Positions 43,570-53,368 of a DNA stretch of 64,000 nucleotides are shown one piece after another. The notes beneath the pieces were generated by a model, which saw nothing but the letters and a program-made list of their open reading frames with translations, had not been told where the DNA came from and did not search any database. A program made the position numbers and the translations under genes. Source of the stretch: Pseudomonas fluorescens (GTDB lineage Bacteria; Pseudomonadota; Gammaproteobacteria; Pseudomonadales; Pseudomonadaceae); NCBI RefSeq assembly GCF_902497775.2, contig NZ_OZ024668.1, forward strand, positions 705,826-769,825. Direction: 5' to 3'. Positions within the stretch are counted from its first letter, which is position 1; each line of letters opens with the position of its first letter.

Positions 43570-45714
43570 ATGATCAGCAACGAACTCAAAACCACGATTC
43601 AGGGCGCCTATTCGCGTTTTCTCGAAGCCAAGAGCCTCAAGCCTCGCTACGGCCAGCGCCTGATGATTGCCGAAGTGGCCAAGGTGCTCGGCGATATCGA
43701 CTGCGACGACGAAGGTCGGCGCGTCGGCGAGCCGGCTGTGGTCGCAGTCGAGGCCGGCACCGGTACCGGCAAGACGGTAGCCTACAGCCTGGCCTCGATT
43801 CCGGCAGCCAAGGCGGCCGGCAAGCGCCTGGTGATCGCCACGGCAACGGTTGCCCTGCAGGAGCAGATCGTCTTCAAGGACCTGCCCGACCTGATGCGCA
43901 ACAGCGGCCTGAACTTCAGCTTCGCCCTGGCCAAGGGCCGGGGCCGCTACCTGTGCCTGTCGAAACTCGATGTGTTGTTGCAGGAAGGCCAGGCGCAATC
44001 GGCGACCGCCCAGCTGTTCGAAGAAGAAGGCTTCAGGATCGAGGTCGATGAGGCCAGCCAGAAGCTGTTTACCAGCATGATCGAGAAACTTGCCGGCAAC
44101 CGCTGGGATGGTGACCGTGACAGCTGGCCCCAGGCCCTGGAAGACCAGGACTGGGCACGCCTGACCACCGACCATAGCCAGTGCACCGGGCGCCATTGTC
44201 CGAACTTCGGCCAATGCACTTTCTACAAGGCCCGTGAAGGCATGGGCAAGGTCGATGTGATCGTCACCAACCATGACATGGTCCTGGCTGACCTGGCCCT
44301 GGGCGGCGGCGCTGTGCTGCCGGACCCGCGCGACACCATTTACGTGTTCGACGAAGGCCACCACCTGCCCGACAAGGCCATCGGCCACTTCGCCCATTAC
44401 ACCCGGTTGCGCTCGACCGCCGACTGGCTCGAGCAAACCGCCAAGAACCTGACCAAACTGCTGGCCCAGCATCCGCTGCCGGGCGATCTGGGCAAGCTGA
44501 TCGAGCAGGTGCCGGAACTGGCCCGTGAGATCAAGGCCCAGCAGCAGTTCATGTTCAGCGCCTGCGAGCAGGTCGCCGATTTTCGCCCAGGCGAAGACAT
44601 GGAAGGTCGCGAGCGGCCCCGGCATCGCTTCGTGGGCGGCGTGGTGCCCGAGCATATGCGCGAGATGGGCATTGAGCTGAAGAAGGGCTTCTCGCGCCTT
44701 AATGACCTGTTCACTCGCCTCACCGAACTGCTCAAGGAAGGCATGGACGCCGAGGTCAGCATCGGTATTCCCAGCCACCAGGCCGAAGAGTGGTACCCGT
44801 TGTTCGGCAGCTTGCTGATGCGTGCCCAGGGCAACTGGGAGCTGTGGACCGCCTTCACCGCCGAAGACCCGGAAGACAGCCCGCCCATGGCCCGCTGGCT
44901 GACCCTGGCCGAAAGCGGTGCGCTGTTCGATATCGAGGTCAATGCCAGCCCGATCCTCGCCGCCGAAATGCTCCGGCGCAACCTGTGGAACGTCGCCCAT
45001 GGCGCCCTGGTAACCTCGGCGACCCTGACCGCGCTGGGCAAGTTCGATCGTTTCCGCATGCGTGCCGGGTTGCCCAAAACTGCGGTCACCAGCGTTGTGC
45101 CCAGCCCGTTCCATCACGTCGACGCCGGCGTACTGCGCGTGCCGGACCTGCGTGCCGACCCGCGCGATGCGGCCGCCCACACTGCGGCGATCATCCGCGA
45201 TCTGCCGGAGCTGGTGGAAGGTTCGCGCGGTTCGCTGGTGCTGTTCTCCTCGCGCAAGCAGATGCAGGATGTGTTCGACGGCCTGGACCGTGACTGGCGC
45301 AAGCAGGTGTTCATCCAGGGCAACCTGTCCAAGCAGGAAACCCTCAACAAGCACAAGGCGCGGGTCGATGGCGGTGATTCCAGCGTGCTGTTCGGCCTGG
45401 CCAGCTTCGCCGAAGGTGTCGACTTGCCGGGGGCCTACTGTGAGCATGTGGTGATCGCCAAGATCCCGTTCGCGGTGCCGGATGATCCGGTCGAGGCGGC
45501 CCTGGCCGAATGGATCGAGGCCCGTGGTGGCAACCCGTTCATGGAGATCGCCGTGCCGGACGCCTCGTTGCGGCTGATCCAGGCCTGCGGGCGCCTGCTG
45601 CGTACCGAAGAGGATCGCGGCACCATCACCCTGCTTGATCGGCGGGTGGTCACCCAGCGCTACGGCAAGGCTATTCTCAATGCGTTGCCACCGTTTCGCC
45701 GGGAAATTTCCTGA
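43570..45714 (+). CDS. dinG: ATP-dependent DNA helicase DinG
   Basis: 714-residue XPD/Rad3-type helicase with an iron-sulfur cluster, acting on R-loops and replication-transcription conflicts. Walker A is EAGTGTGKTV (61-70). The cluster cysteines are visible in GRYLCLSK and CTGRHCPNFGQC. The DEAH box reads VFDEGHHL, and motif VI is QACGRLLRTEEDRG. Length and order match the family. Confidence 0.95.
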   Translation: MISNELKTTIQGAYSRFLEAKSLKPRYGQRLMIAEVAKVLGDIDCDDEGRRVGEPAVVAVEAGTGTGKTVAYSLASIPAAKAAGKRLVIATATVALQEQIVFKDLPDLMRNSGLNFSFALAKGRGRYLCLSKLDVLLQEGQAQSATAQLFEEEGFRIEVDEASQKLFTSMIEKLAGNRWDGDRDSWPQALEDQDWARLTTDHSQCTGRHCPNFGQCTFYKAREGMGKVDVIVTNHDMVLADLALGGGAVLPDPRDTIYVFDEGHHLPDKAIGHFAHYTRLRSTADWLEQTAKNLTKLLAQHPLPGDLGKLIEQVPELAREIKAQQQFMFSACEQVADFRPGEDMEGRERPRHRFVGGVVPEHMREMGIELKKGFSRLNDLFTRLTELLKEGMDAEVSIGIPSHQAEEWYPLFGSLLMRAQGNWELWTAFTAEDPEDSPPMARWLTLAESGALFDIEVNASPILAAEMLRRNLWNVAHGALVTSATLTALGKFDRFRMRAGLPKTAVTSVVPSPFHHVDAGVLRVPDLRADPRDAAAHTAAIIRDLPELVEGSRGSLVLFSSRKQMQDVFDGLDRDWRKQVFIQGNLSKQETLNKHKARVDGGDSSVLFGLASFAEGVDLPGAYCEHVVIAKIPFAVPDDPVEAALAEWIEARGGNPFMEIAVPDASLRLIQACGRLLRTEEDRGTITLLDRRVVTQRYGKAILNALPPFRREIS

Positions 45715-45793
45715 AACCCGGAGCGCAATGCTCCGGGCGTTGTCTATCACTCAGTTCAAGGCCCCATGGGCCCTCAAGGAGAGCTCCAGCCCT

Positions 45794-48052
45794 ATGATTC
45801 GCCGTACCTTGCCTGCCGTATTCGCACTGTTGTTCAGCACGCCGTTGCTGGCCGGGCAACAGACGCTGTTCAGCTTCGTTCGCCCGGCCGCCGTGGTCAA
45901 CGTGGTGACCGAAGATGCCAGCCTGCCGCAGTACAACGCAGAGCAGACGGCCGAGGGCGAGGTGCTGCGCCGCGTGGTGTTCAACCCGGTGCAGCAGCCC
46001 AAACTGCGCCTGACCCCGCAGGCCGGGGCCTGGGACTGGTCCAGCGCGACGGCCATGACCTTGCGTCTGCAAAGCGCCATGGACTGGGCGCTGACCGTCG
46101 ATGTCACGGTGCAAAGCAGTGACGGCAAGACCCTCACCAGCCGTATCGATTTGCCAGCGGGCCCTGCGCAAACCGTCTACGTGCCGCTCAAGGCCAGCTC
46201 GCCATTGAGCCAGGGCATGCGTGCCGGGCCGCCGATGCCGTGGGTGCATGAGGGCCAGCGGGTATTGCTGACCAGCAGTGCCGGCGAGGTCGATCTCAAG
46301 CAGGTGGTGTCGGTGACCTTGTCGATGAACAAGCCCAACGTCGCCCAGAGCATCCTCATCGAGCGTGTCGGCACCCAGGATGACGACCAACTGCAAAAGG
46401 CCGTGTATACCGGCTTGATCGACGGCTATGGCCAGTCCACCCGCGGCCGCTGGCCGGAAAAGATCGTCAGCGACGATCAGCTCAAAGCCGCCGCCAGCCG
46501 CGAACAGCAGCAGCTCAAAGGTTGGCTGGGCGAACGCAGCAAACTCAAGCTGGACAAGTTCGGCGGCATCACCGAAGGCCCGGCGTTCGAGGCCAAGGGC
46601 TTCTTCCGCACGGAGAAACGCGAGGGTCGCTGGTACCTGGTGACCCCCGAAGGGCATCCGTTCTACTCCCTGGGCGTCAACACCGTCGCTGCCGACGGTG
46701 GCCGCACCTATGTGGCCGGGCGCGAAAGCATGTTCAGTGTGCTGCCTCAAGCTGGTGAAGCGCTTGCGCAGTTCTACGGCGAAGGCAACAACAACGACGG
46801 CAACGGCTCGGCCCGTGGCCGCAACTTCAACCAGGGGCGCTGGTTCGACTTCTATGCCGCCAATATCGAGCGCAGCCATGGCACCCCGTGCACGCCGGTG
46901 GCGGCCAGCGACAAGGCCCCGGCGGTGGATTGCCCGCCCGCAAGCTTCGACAAGCAGCGTTGGCAGGGACACACCCTCGACCGCCTGCAGGCCTGGGGCT
47001 TCAATACCCTGGGCAACTGGAGCGAGCCGACGCTGGGTCAAGCCAATCGGATGCCTTACACCTTGCCGCTGGCGATCGTCGGTGACTACACCAGCATCAG
47101 TACCGGCATGGACTGGTGGGGCGGCATGCCCGACCCATTCGACCCACGCTTCGCCATGGCCACCGAGCGGGCCGTGGCAATTGCTGCCCGCGACCACCGC
47201 GACGACCCGTGGCTGATCGGTTATTTTGCCGACAACGAACTGGCCTGGGCCGCCCCGGGGGATGACCCCAAGGCGCGTTACGCCCTGGCCTACGGCACCT
47301 TGCGCCTGACCACCGATGTGCCGGCCAAGCGTGCTTTCCTCAAGCAATTGCGCGACAAATACCGCAACCAGGCCGGCCTGTCCAAGGCCTGGGGCATCGA
47401 CCTGCCAGCCTGGGAACTGATGGAAGACCCGGGGTTCGAACCGCCGCTGCCAAGCCCTGAACACCCGGAAATCGAGGCTGACTTCAAGTACTTCCAGAAG
47501 GTCTTTGCCGAAACCTATTTCAAGACCATTTCCGACTCGCTGAAATGGCATGCGCCCAATCACCTGCTGCTCGGCGGCCGTTATGCCGTCAGCAACCCGG
47601 AAGCCGTCGCGGCCTGTGCCGAGTACTGCGACGTGATCAGCTTCAACTTTTACACGCCAAAACCGCAGGACGGCTACGACTTCAACCAGCTCAAGGCGCT
47701 GGACAAGCCGGTGCTGGTCTCCGAGTTCCAGTTCGGCTCCCGTGACCGCGGTCCGTTCTGGCCGGGGCCGATGGAAGTGGCCAAGGAAGAGGGCAGGGCG
47801 CCGGCCTATGCCAGCTTCGTCAAGGCTGCGCTGGATGAGCCGTCGATCGTCGGCGTGCACTGGTTCCAGTACCTGGACCAGCCCGCCAGCGGGCGCCTGC
47901 TCGATGGCGAGAACGGCCACTTCGGCCTGGTCGGCATTACCGATGTACCGTTCCAGGGTTTTGTCGACGGAGTGCGCAAGAGCAACCTGCAGACTCAGGA
48001 TCAGTTCGGTAAAACCCTGGTGACTTCGGAAAAAGCGCCCAAGACCCCCTGA
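45794..48052 (+). CDS. Agarase-like glycoside hydrolase (TIM barrel), exported
   Basis: 752 residues with a signal peptide (IRRTLPAVFALLFSTPLLAGQ). Residues 20-220 form a beta-rich N-terminal carbohydrate-binding-like part; from about 240 a TIM barrel follows with GRWYLVTPEGHPFYSLGVNTV, GHTLDRLQAWGFNTLGNWSE, YFADNELAW (candidate acid/base Glu), CDVISFNFYTPKP and KPVLVSEFQFG (candidate nucleophile Glu). This is the layout of beta-agarase-like GH proteins, but the true polysaccharide substrate is unknown. AAGGAG lies about 11 bases before the chosen ATG. Confidence 0.75.
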   Translation: MIRRTLPAVFALLFSTPLLAGQQTLFSFVRPAAVVNVVTEDASLPQYNAEQTAEGEVLRRVVFNPVQQPKLRLTPQAGAWDWSSATAMTLRLQSAMDWALTVDVTVQSSDGKTLTSRIDLPAGPAQTVYVPLKASSPLSQGMRAGPPMPWVHEGQRVLLTSSAGEVDLKQVVSVTLSMNKPNVAQSILIERVGTQDDDQLQKAVYTGLIDGYGQSTRGRWPEKIVSDDQLKAAASREQQQLKGWLGERSKLKLDKFGGITEGPAFEAKGFFRTEKREGRWYLVTPEGHPFYSLGVNTVAADGGRTYVAGRESMFSVLPQAGEALAQFYGEGNNNDGNGSARGRNFNQGRWFDFYAANIERSHGTPCTPVAASDKAPAVDCPPASFDKQRWQGHTLDRLQAWGFNTLGNWSEPTLGQANRMPYTLPLAIVGDYTSISTGMDWWGGMPDPFDPRFAMATERAVAIAARDHRDDPWLIGYFADNELAWAAPGDDPKARYALAYGTLRLTTDVPAKRAFLKQLRDKYRNQAGLSKAWGIDLPAWELMEDPGFEPPLPSPEHPEIEADFKYFQKVFAETYFKTISDSLKWHAPNHLLLGGRYAVSNPEAVAACAEYCDVISFNFYTPKPQDGYDFNQLKALDKPVLVSEFQFGSRDRGPFWPGPMEVAKEEGRAPAYASFVKAALDEPSIVGVHWFQYLDQPASGRLLDGENGHFGLVGITDVPFQGFVDGVRKSNLQTQDQFGKTLVTSEKAPKTP

Positions 48053-48159
48053 CACCCGCTGCCGGGCATGGACCGCCCGGCTTCTGTCTGTTCCCAAATC
48101 GTGCGCAGACTGAAACAATGCACACCCATTTGAGAAGCCGGTTTCACGGGAGTTGCTGG

Positions 48160-49305
48160 GTGCAGATTCAGGGTCATTACGAGCTTAAGTTTGAAGCGGT
48201 ACGTGAAGCCTTTGCGGCGCTGTTCGACGATCCTCAGGAGCGTGGCGCGGCGTTGTGCATCCAGGTCGGCGGTGAAACCGTCATCGACCTCTGGGCCGGT
48301 AGCGCTGACAAAGATGGCGCCGAGGCCTGGCACAGCGACACCATCGCCAACCTGTTCTCCTGTACCAAGATGTTTACCGCCGTAACCGCCTTGCAATTGG
48401 TCGGCGAAGGCAAGCTGGCCCTGGACGCGCCGGTGGCCCGCTACTGGCCGGAGTTCGCCCAGGCCGACAAGCAATCGATCACCCTGCGTCAGTTGCTCAG
48501 CCATCGCGCTGGTGTTCCGGCCCTGCGTGAGCTGATGCCGGCCGAGGCCCTCTATGACTGGCAAACCATGGTCCAGGCGTTGGCTGGCGAATCACCCTGG
48601 TGGACGCCGGGTACCGCCCACGGCTACGCGGCTATCACTTTTGGCTGGCTGATCGGTGAGTTGATCCGCCGTGCCGATGGCCGTGAGCCTGGCGAGTCGA
48701 TCGTCGCGCGCACCGCCAGGCCGCTGGGCCTGGACTTTCATATTGGCCTCGGTGAAGAGCACTTCCCCCGTGTCGCGCATATTGCCCGCGGCAAAGGCAA
48801 CATGGGCGATGAGGCGGCCCAGCGCTTGCTCCAGGTCACTATGCGTGAGCCGCAAGCCTTGTCGACCCGGGCCTTCACCAACCCGCCAGGGATGCTTACC
48901 AGCGTCAACAAACCCGAGTGGCGGCGCATGCAGCAACCGGCGGCCAATGGCCACGGCAACGCCCGCAGCCTCGCCGGTTTCTACGCCGGCCTGCTCGATG
49001 GCAGCCTGCTGGAGTCGGAACTGCTCGATGAGCTGACCCGCGAACACAGCGTCGGCCAGGACCAGACCCTGCTGACCTCGACCCGTTTTGGTCTGGGCTG
49101 CATGCTCGACCAGCCAGCCGTTGCCAACGCTACCTTTGGTCTGGGCGCGCGCGCCTTCGGTCACCCGGGTGCGGGCGGCTCCGTTGGCTTTGCCGATCCG
49201 GAACATGATGTTTCCTTTGGCTTTGTTACCAATACCCTGGGCCCCTATGTACTCATGGACCCCCGGGCGCAGAAGCTGGTGCGGGTGTTGGCCAGTTGCC
49301 TTTGA
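48160..49305 (+). CDS. EstB-type esterase / class C beta-lactamase fold protein
   Basis: 381 residues of the serine beta-lactamase-like superfamily. The SxxK motif is SCTK at about 67-70, the tyrosine motif is HGYAAITFGWLI (YxxI rather than YxN), and the family N-terminus QGHYELKFEAVREAF is present. This matches EstB-like carboxylesterases rather than penicillin-degrading enzymes; no signal peptide is visible. I chose the GTG at 48160 (GGGAG upstream) because the preceding 14 codons show no coding character typical of the family. Confidence 0.82.
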   Translation: MQIQGHYELKFEAVREAFAALFDDPQERGAALCIQVGGETVIDLWAGSADKDGAEAWHSDTIANLFSCTKMFTAVTALQLVGEGKLALDAPVARYWPEFAQADKQSITLRQLLSHRAGVPALRELMPAEALYDWQTMVQALAGESPWWTPGTAHGYAAITFGWLIGELIRRADGREPGESIVARTARPLGLDFHIGLGEEHFPRVAHIARGKGNMGDEAAQRLLQVTMREPQALSTRAFTNPPGMLTSVNKPEWRRMQQPAANGHGNARSLAGFYAGLLDGSLLESELLDELTREHSVGQDQTLLTSTRFGLGCMLDQPAVANATFGLGARAFGHPGAGGSVGFADPEHDVSFGFVTNTLGPYVLMDPRAQKLVRVLASCL

Positions 49306-49404
49306 TCGGTTAACCCCGGTGTGGCCTGAACCCTTTAGCTATTCTGAATTCCAAAGCCCTGCATTGCTGGGCCAAATTTCTTTCATTTTCATGGTGTATC
49401 GCTG

Positions 49405-50385
49405 ATGTCTTCGCATAAATCCTTAGCTCTCGCCCTGTGCCTGGCCGTGACCGGCTGCGCGCAGCATCCTCAGAAAGACGGGGCCGCTGATGCCGGTTTC
49501 AACTGGTGGCCGTTTGGTTCTGACCAGCTCGTCGACAAGGAAGTGAAGGAAGTGGTCAGCGAAAAAGTCGCCAAGGCCGACGCCAAGTCGGAAAGCGCCA
49601 GCCGTTGGTGGTGGCCGTTTGACGACAGCGCCAAGAGCAAGGCCGCAGCCGTACCGAAAATCGACCACAAGGCCACCCAGGCCTGGCTGGACAGCTACGA
49701 GCCGAAGCTGCGCGAAGCCATCAAGGACAGCAAGTTCGAAGTCGAGCGCCGTGAAGACGTGCTGGTGGTGACCGTGCCGGTCGACAGTTCCTACAATCCG
49801 GATCGCCCGGCCATGCTCCTGCCGGTCACCCTCGGCCCGATCACCCGTGTGGCCAAAGCCATCGAGGCTGACAAGCAGACCGCGGTACTGGTCCTCGGCC
49901 ATGCCGACACCAGCGGTGTCGCCGCCGCCAATACCAAGCTGAGCCAGGAGCGCGCCGGCTCGGTGGCTGCAATCTTCCGCCTTAGCGGCCTGGAGCGCGA
50001 TCGCCTGATGCTGCGTGGCATGGGCTCGGAAATGCCGCGTGCGGCCAATGACAGCGTTGAAGGCCGCTCCCTGAACCGCCGTGTCGAGCTGGTACTGACG
50101 CCGCAGAACACCATGGTTGCCTTGCTGGCCAAGTACAAGCAGCCAACCCCAAGCCCGGCCGAACTGGTTGCCGTGCAGGATGCCAAGGCGCCGGCCAAGG
50201 CTGCGGCGAAACCGGCTGCCAAGCCTGCGGCCAAGGCCCCGGCGAAAAAAGCCACTGTGGCCAAGAAAGCCGCGCCGGCCAAGGCTGCTGCCAAGAAGCC
50301 TGCCGCCAAGCCCGCAGCGAAAAAAGCTGCGGCTCCAGCGGCGAAGAAGGTCGCTGCCAACACCACCCCTGCGAAGACCAACTGA
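49405..50385 (+). CDS. OmpA-family lipoprotein with AlgP-like Lys/Ala/Pro tail
   Basis: 326 residues. Lipobox LCLAVTGC (Cys18); two WWPF repeats (NWWPFGSDQL and RWWWPFDDS); an OmpA-C domain at about 115-235 (VLVLGHADTSGVAAANTKLSQERA, GRSLNRRVELVL); and a 75-residue C-terminal tail of KPAAKPAAKAPAKKA repeats like AlgP/histone H1. The tail is very basic and could bind peptidoglycan, nucleic acid or polysaccharide. It lies 19 bases upstream of pdxH. Confidence 0.85.
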   Translation: MSSHKSLALALCLAVTGCAQHPQKDGAADAGFNWWPFGSDQLVDKEVKEVVSEKVAKADAKSESASRWWWPFDDSAKSKAAAVPKIDHKATQAWLDSYEPKLREAIKDSKFEVERREDVLVVTVPVDSSYNPDRPAMLLPVTLGPITRVAKAIEADKQTAVLVLGHADTSGVAAANTKLSQERAGSVAAIFRLSGLERDRLMLRGMGSEMPRAANDSVEGRSLNRRVELVLTPQNTMVALLAKYKQPTPSPAELVAVQDAKAPAKAAAKPAAKPAAKAPAKKATVAKKAAPAKAAAKKPAAKPAAKKAAAPAAKKVAANTTPAKTN

Positions 50386-50403
50386 TCGTCAAGGAACGCA
50401 GTA

Positions 50404-51051
50404 ATGACCCAGTCCCTGGCCGATATGCGCCGCGATTACACCCGCGATGGCCTGACCGAAGCCCAGGCTCCGGAGCAGCCGTTCGCGTTGTTTCGCCAAT
50501 GGTTCGATGATGCCCTGAACACCGAGCAGCCGCCGGTGGAAGCCAATGCCATGACCCTGGCGACGGTGGATGCCGATGGTCGCCCGCATTGCCGTATCGT
50601 CCTGCTCAAGGGCCTGGACGAGCAGGGTTTCACCTTCTTCACCAACTACGACAGCGCCAAGGGCCAGCAGCTGCTGGCCAATCCGTTCGCGGCCATGACC
50701 TTCTTCTGGCCGGCGCTGGAGCGTCAGGTGCGTATCGAAGGCAAGGTGGTCAAGGTGACTGCGCAGGAATCGGACGAGTATTACCAGGTGCGCCCGCTGG
50801 GCAGCCGCCTGGGCGCCTGGGCCTCACCGCAGAGTCGGGTGATTGCCGACCGCGCCGAGCTCGAAGGCCTGGTCGAGGCCACCGAGCAGCGCTTCAGCGA
50901 CAACCAGCCACACTGCCCGGAACACTGGGGCGGCTATCGCCTGCTGCCCGAGCGCATCGAGTTCTGGCAGGGCCGCGCCAGCCGCCTGCACGACCGCCTC
51001 AACTACCGCTTGCAGCAGGGCAACTGGCTGCGTGAGCGCCTCGCGCCTTAA
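50404..51051 (+). CDS. pdxH: Pyridoxamine 5'-phosphate oxidase
   Basis: 215-residue FMN enzyme that makes pyridoxal 5'-phosphate. [27 protein letters not shown] carries the FMN and substrate contacts, with [16 protein letters not shown] and [10 protein letters not shown] at the C-terminus as in E. coli PdxH. AAGGA precedes the ATG. Its stop codon is shared, in antiparallel, with that of the next convergent gene. Confidence 0.96.
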   Translation: MTQSLADMRRDYTRDGLTEAQAPEQPFALFRQWFDDALNTEQPPVEANAMTLATVDADGRPHCRIVLLKGLDEQGFTFFTNYDSAKGQQLLANPFAAMTFFWPALERQVRIEGKVVKVTAQESDEYYQVRPLGSRLGAWASPQSRVIADRAELEGLVEATEQRFSDNQPHCPEHWGGYRLLPERIEFWQGRASRLHDRLNYRLQQGNWLRERLAP

Positions 51052-51284
51052 TCGGCCTGGTAACCGGCGGCCTCGCGTTCCAGCCAGGCCGCCAGTTCAC
51101 TGCGTTTGACCTTTTGCGCCTTGGCGCTGTCCAGACGTTGTAGCATGAAGGCCTTCTTGCCTTCGTCCTGGCCTGCCAGCGACAAGGCCAGGTCGCGGTC
51201 CATCCAGCGCTTGATGCGAACATAGATCCACCAGTGGAAGTACAGGCCTGCCACGGTGGTTATGACGACGATGAAGTAATCCAT
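51048..51284 (-). CDS. Small membrane protein of unknown function
   Basis: 78 residues with one N-terminal span ([21 protein letters not shown]) followed by a charged helix-rich cytoplasmic part ([47 protein letters not shown]). Family not recognised. The start MDYFIVV (51284) has AAGGATAG upstream. Convergent with pdxH and overlapping it by four bases at the stop codons. Confidence 0.75.
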   Translation of the reverse strand: MDYFIVVITTVAGLYFHWWIYVRIKRWMDRDLALSLAGQDEGKKAFMLQRLDSAKAQKVKRSELAAWLEREAAGYQAD

Positions 51285-51431
51285 GTCTATCCTTGCGCTA
51301 GAAGTTTCTACAGGCTGCCCCGATAGCACAGGCTGTACGGAAGCTGAATGGAAGCAATTTTACCCCGCATGTGTCGTGACAGTCGTCAATGCGCGGAGTC
51401 TAATGAGCATCTGTCTTACGGAGATTATCCA

Positions 51432-51896
51432 ATGCGTAAATCTGTTCTGCTGGTGGCAAGCTTCACCACAATGTCGCTGCTGCTCGGTGGTTGTGCCTCG
51501 AGCCTGACCGGCGATTCGTACTCCCGTGATGAAGCGCGCCGTGTGCAGACCGTGCGCATGGGCACCATCGAATCCCTGCGCCCAGTGAAAATCGAAGGTA
51601 CCAAAACCCCGATCGGTGGTGGCGCCGGTGCCATCGTCGGCGGCGTCGCCGGTAGTGCGGTGGGGGGTGGTCGCGGCAGTATCGTTGCCGCCGTGATCGG
51701 TGCCGTGGCCGGTGGCCTGGCAGGTTCCGCGGCCGAAGAAGGCCTGACCCGCACCCAGGGCGTGGAAATCACCGTGCGTGAAGACGACGGCAGCATGCGT
51801 GCCTACGTGCAGGCCGTGCAGCAGAACGAGATCTTCCGCGTCGGCGAGCGTGTGCGAATCATGACGGTCGACGGCACCAGCCGCGTCACTCACTGA
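51432..51896 (+). CDS. slyB: SlyB/PcpI-type glycine-zipper outer-membrane lipoprotein
   Basis: 154 residues. Lipobox LLLGGC near Cys19, then a glycine-zipper 2TM segment (GGGAGAIVGGVAGSAVGGGRGSIVAAVIGAVAGGLAGSAAEE) and a C-terminal SH3-like part with VEITVREDDGSMRAYVQ and FRVGERVRIM. This is the SlyB family of outer-membrane lipoproteins, linked to membrane stability under PhoP control in enterics. A terminator follows. Confidence 0.88.
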   Translation: MRKSVLLVASFTTMSLLLGGCASSLTGDSYSRDEARRVQTVRMGTIESLRPVKIEGTKTPIGGGAGAIVGGVAGSAVGGGRGSIVAAVIGAVAGGLAGSAAEEGLTRTQGVEITVREDDGSMRAYVQAVQQNEIFRVGERVRIMTVDGTSRVTH

Positions 51897-51913
51897 GTTT
51901 TGCACCCCCCATT

Positions 51914-51950
51914 AAAAACCCCGACTCGGCAGTGCCGGTCGGGGTTTTTT
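51914..51950. terminator. Bidirectional terminator slyB / nhaA
   Basis: AAAAACCCCGAC - loop - GTCGGGGTTTTTT, between the convergent stop codons. Confidence 0.92.
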
Positions 51951-51963
51951 ATTGCCTTGAAGT

Positions 51964-53145
51964 TCAGGCCGTGACGGGCTTGCGACTCGACAGCGCGGTG
52001 ATGCCATAACCGATCAGCGCGGCCAGAATGGAGCCGGTGAGAATACCCATGCGGTCCATGCCGGCGTATTCGCTGCTACCCGGCACGAAGGCCAGGGAGC
52101 CGACGAACAGGCTCATGGTAAAACCGATGCCGCAGAGAATCGCCACGCCCAGCACCTGGCCCCAGTTGGCGCCAGCCGGTAAGGCGGCCATGCCGGCCTT
52201 GATCATCAGCCAGGCGAAGCCAAATACCCCCAGGGTCTTGCCCAGCAACAGGCCCACGGCAATGCCCATCGGCACGTGATGGGTGAAGCTTTCGAGGCTG
52301 ACACCGGTCAGCGACACGCCGGCGTTGGCGAAGGCGAACAGCGGCAGGATGCCATAGGCCACCCACGGGTGCAGGGCATGCTCCAGGGTCAACAGCGGCG
52401 ACGGCTCGGCGTTCTTGGTACGCAGCGGAATGCACAGCGCCAGGGTGACACCGGCCAGGGTGGCGTGCACGCCGCTCTTGAGCACGCAGACCCAGAGGAT
52501 CAGGCCGACCACCATATACGGACCAAGCTTGACCACGCCCATGCGGTTCATTGCGATCAGCACCAGCAGGCAGGCTGCCGCCAGCCCCAGCGACAGGCTC
52601 GACAGGGTACCGGAGTAGAACAGGGCGATGACGATGATCGCACCCAGGTCGTCGATGATCGCCAGGGTCATCAGGAACAGCTTGAGCGAAACCGGTACGC
52701 GCTTGCCCAGCAGGGCCAGCACGCCGAGAGCGAAGGCGATGTCGGTGGCCATGGGGATCGCCCAGCCAGCGACGGCAGCCGGGTTGTCCTTGTTGAGGAA
52801 CCAGTAGATCAGCGCTGGCACTACCATGCCGCCGATGGCGGCCGCGCCGGGCAGGACGATCTGCGAAGGCTTGGACAGATGACCGTCGACCACCTCGCGC
52901 TTGACCTCAAGGCCGATCAACAGGAAGAACAGGGCCATCAGCCCGTCATTGATCCATAACAGCAAGGGTTTGGCGATTTTCAACGCGCCAATCTGGGCGA
53001 CTACAGGCACATCCAGCAGGCCGTTGTACAGGTACGACAGCGGCGAGTTGTTGATGATCAGGGCCAGGGCAGCTGCAGCAATCAGTAATAGACCGCTGGC
53101 AGCTTCCAACTGAAAGAAACGTGTGAAAGTGCTACGCAGGGGCAA
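51964..53145 (-). CDS. nhaA: Na+/H+ antiporter NhaA
   Basis: About 393 residues, 12 spans, exchanging cytoplasmic Na+ for two H+. The ion-binding aspartates are in [30 protein letters not shown] and [15 protein letters not shown] are family hallmarks. I propose a TTG start at 53145 ([18 protein letters not shown]), because GGAGAG lies seven bases upstream and the length then matches E. coli NhaA; the alternative GTG at 53181 has a poorer site. Confidence 0.92.
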   Translation of the reverse strand: MPLRSTFTRFFQLEAASGLLLIAAAALALIINNSPLSYLYNGLLDVPVVAQIGALKIAKPLLLWINDGLMALFFLLIGLEVKREVVDGHLSKPSQIVLPGAAAIGGMVVPALIYWFLNKDNPAAVAGWAIPMATDIAFALGVLALLGKRVPVSLKLFLMTLAIIDDLGAIIVIALFYSGTLSSLSLGLAAACLLVLIAMNRMGVVKLGPYMVVGLILWVCVLKSGVHATLAGVTLALCIPLRTKNAEPSPLLTLEHALHPWVAYGILPLFAFANAGVSLTGVSLESFTHHVPMGIAVGLLLGKTLGVFGFAWLMIKAGMAALPAGANWGQVLGVAILCGIGFTMSLFVGSLAFVPGSSEYAGMDRMGILTGSILAALIGYGITALSSRKPVTA

Positions 53146-53368
53146 GGGCGCTCTCCATCCTGAAGGTTCTGATAGGGGCACACCCTACCCTGTGGTGATA
53201 TTCTTTAAAACAAAAACTATATTCTTTTTTGTTATAAGCTGTAACCAATTCACGCCATGCAGCCTAGCAGTTGCGGTCGATAATTCATCGTGGCTGTGTC
53301 TGTAGCAATTATCAGAATTTTCCTAACATGTTCTGCTGAACTTCGACCTTTTTGCCCGAGAATCGACC
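53146..53368. other. AT-rich divergent region nhaA / PLP enzyme
   Basis: About 220 bases, with a marked AT-rich core at 53195-53240 (runs of A and T), unlike the rest of the window. It must hold two divergent promoters. No small gene or known operator recognised. Confidence 0.5.

Noticed and set aside
43015..45750. 911-codon open frame on the minus strand that fuses the CopD-like protein with sequence antisense to dinG
   Set aside because: Only its C-terminal 152 codons (the CopD-like protein, with its own ribosome site) look real.
45677..48118. 813-codon open frame on the minus strand opposite the agarase-like gene
   Set aside because: Antisense shadow; the plus-strand gene has a signal peptide and glycosidase motifs.
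50190..50380. Repetitive DNA that could be mistaken for a tandem repeat array or CRISPR
   Set aside because: It encodes the in-frame Lys/Ala/Pro tail of the OmpA lipoprotein; no spacers of constant length.
53195..53240. AT-rich stretch considered as a replication origin or IS scar
   Set aside because: Too short, with no DnaA boxes or inverted repeats; more likely promoter sequence.
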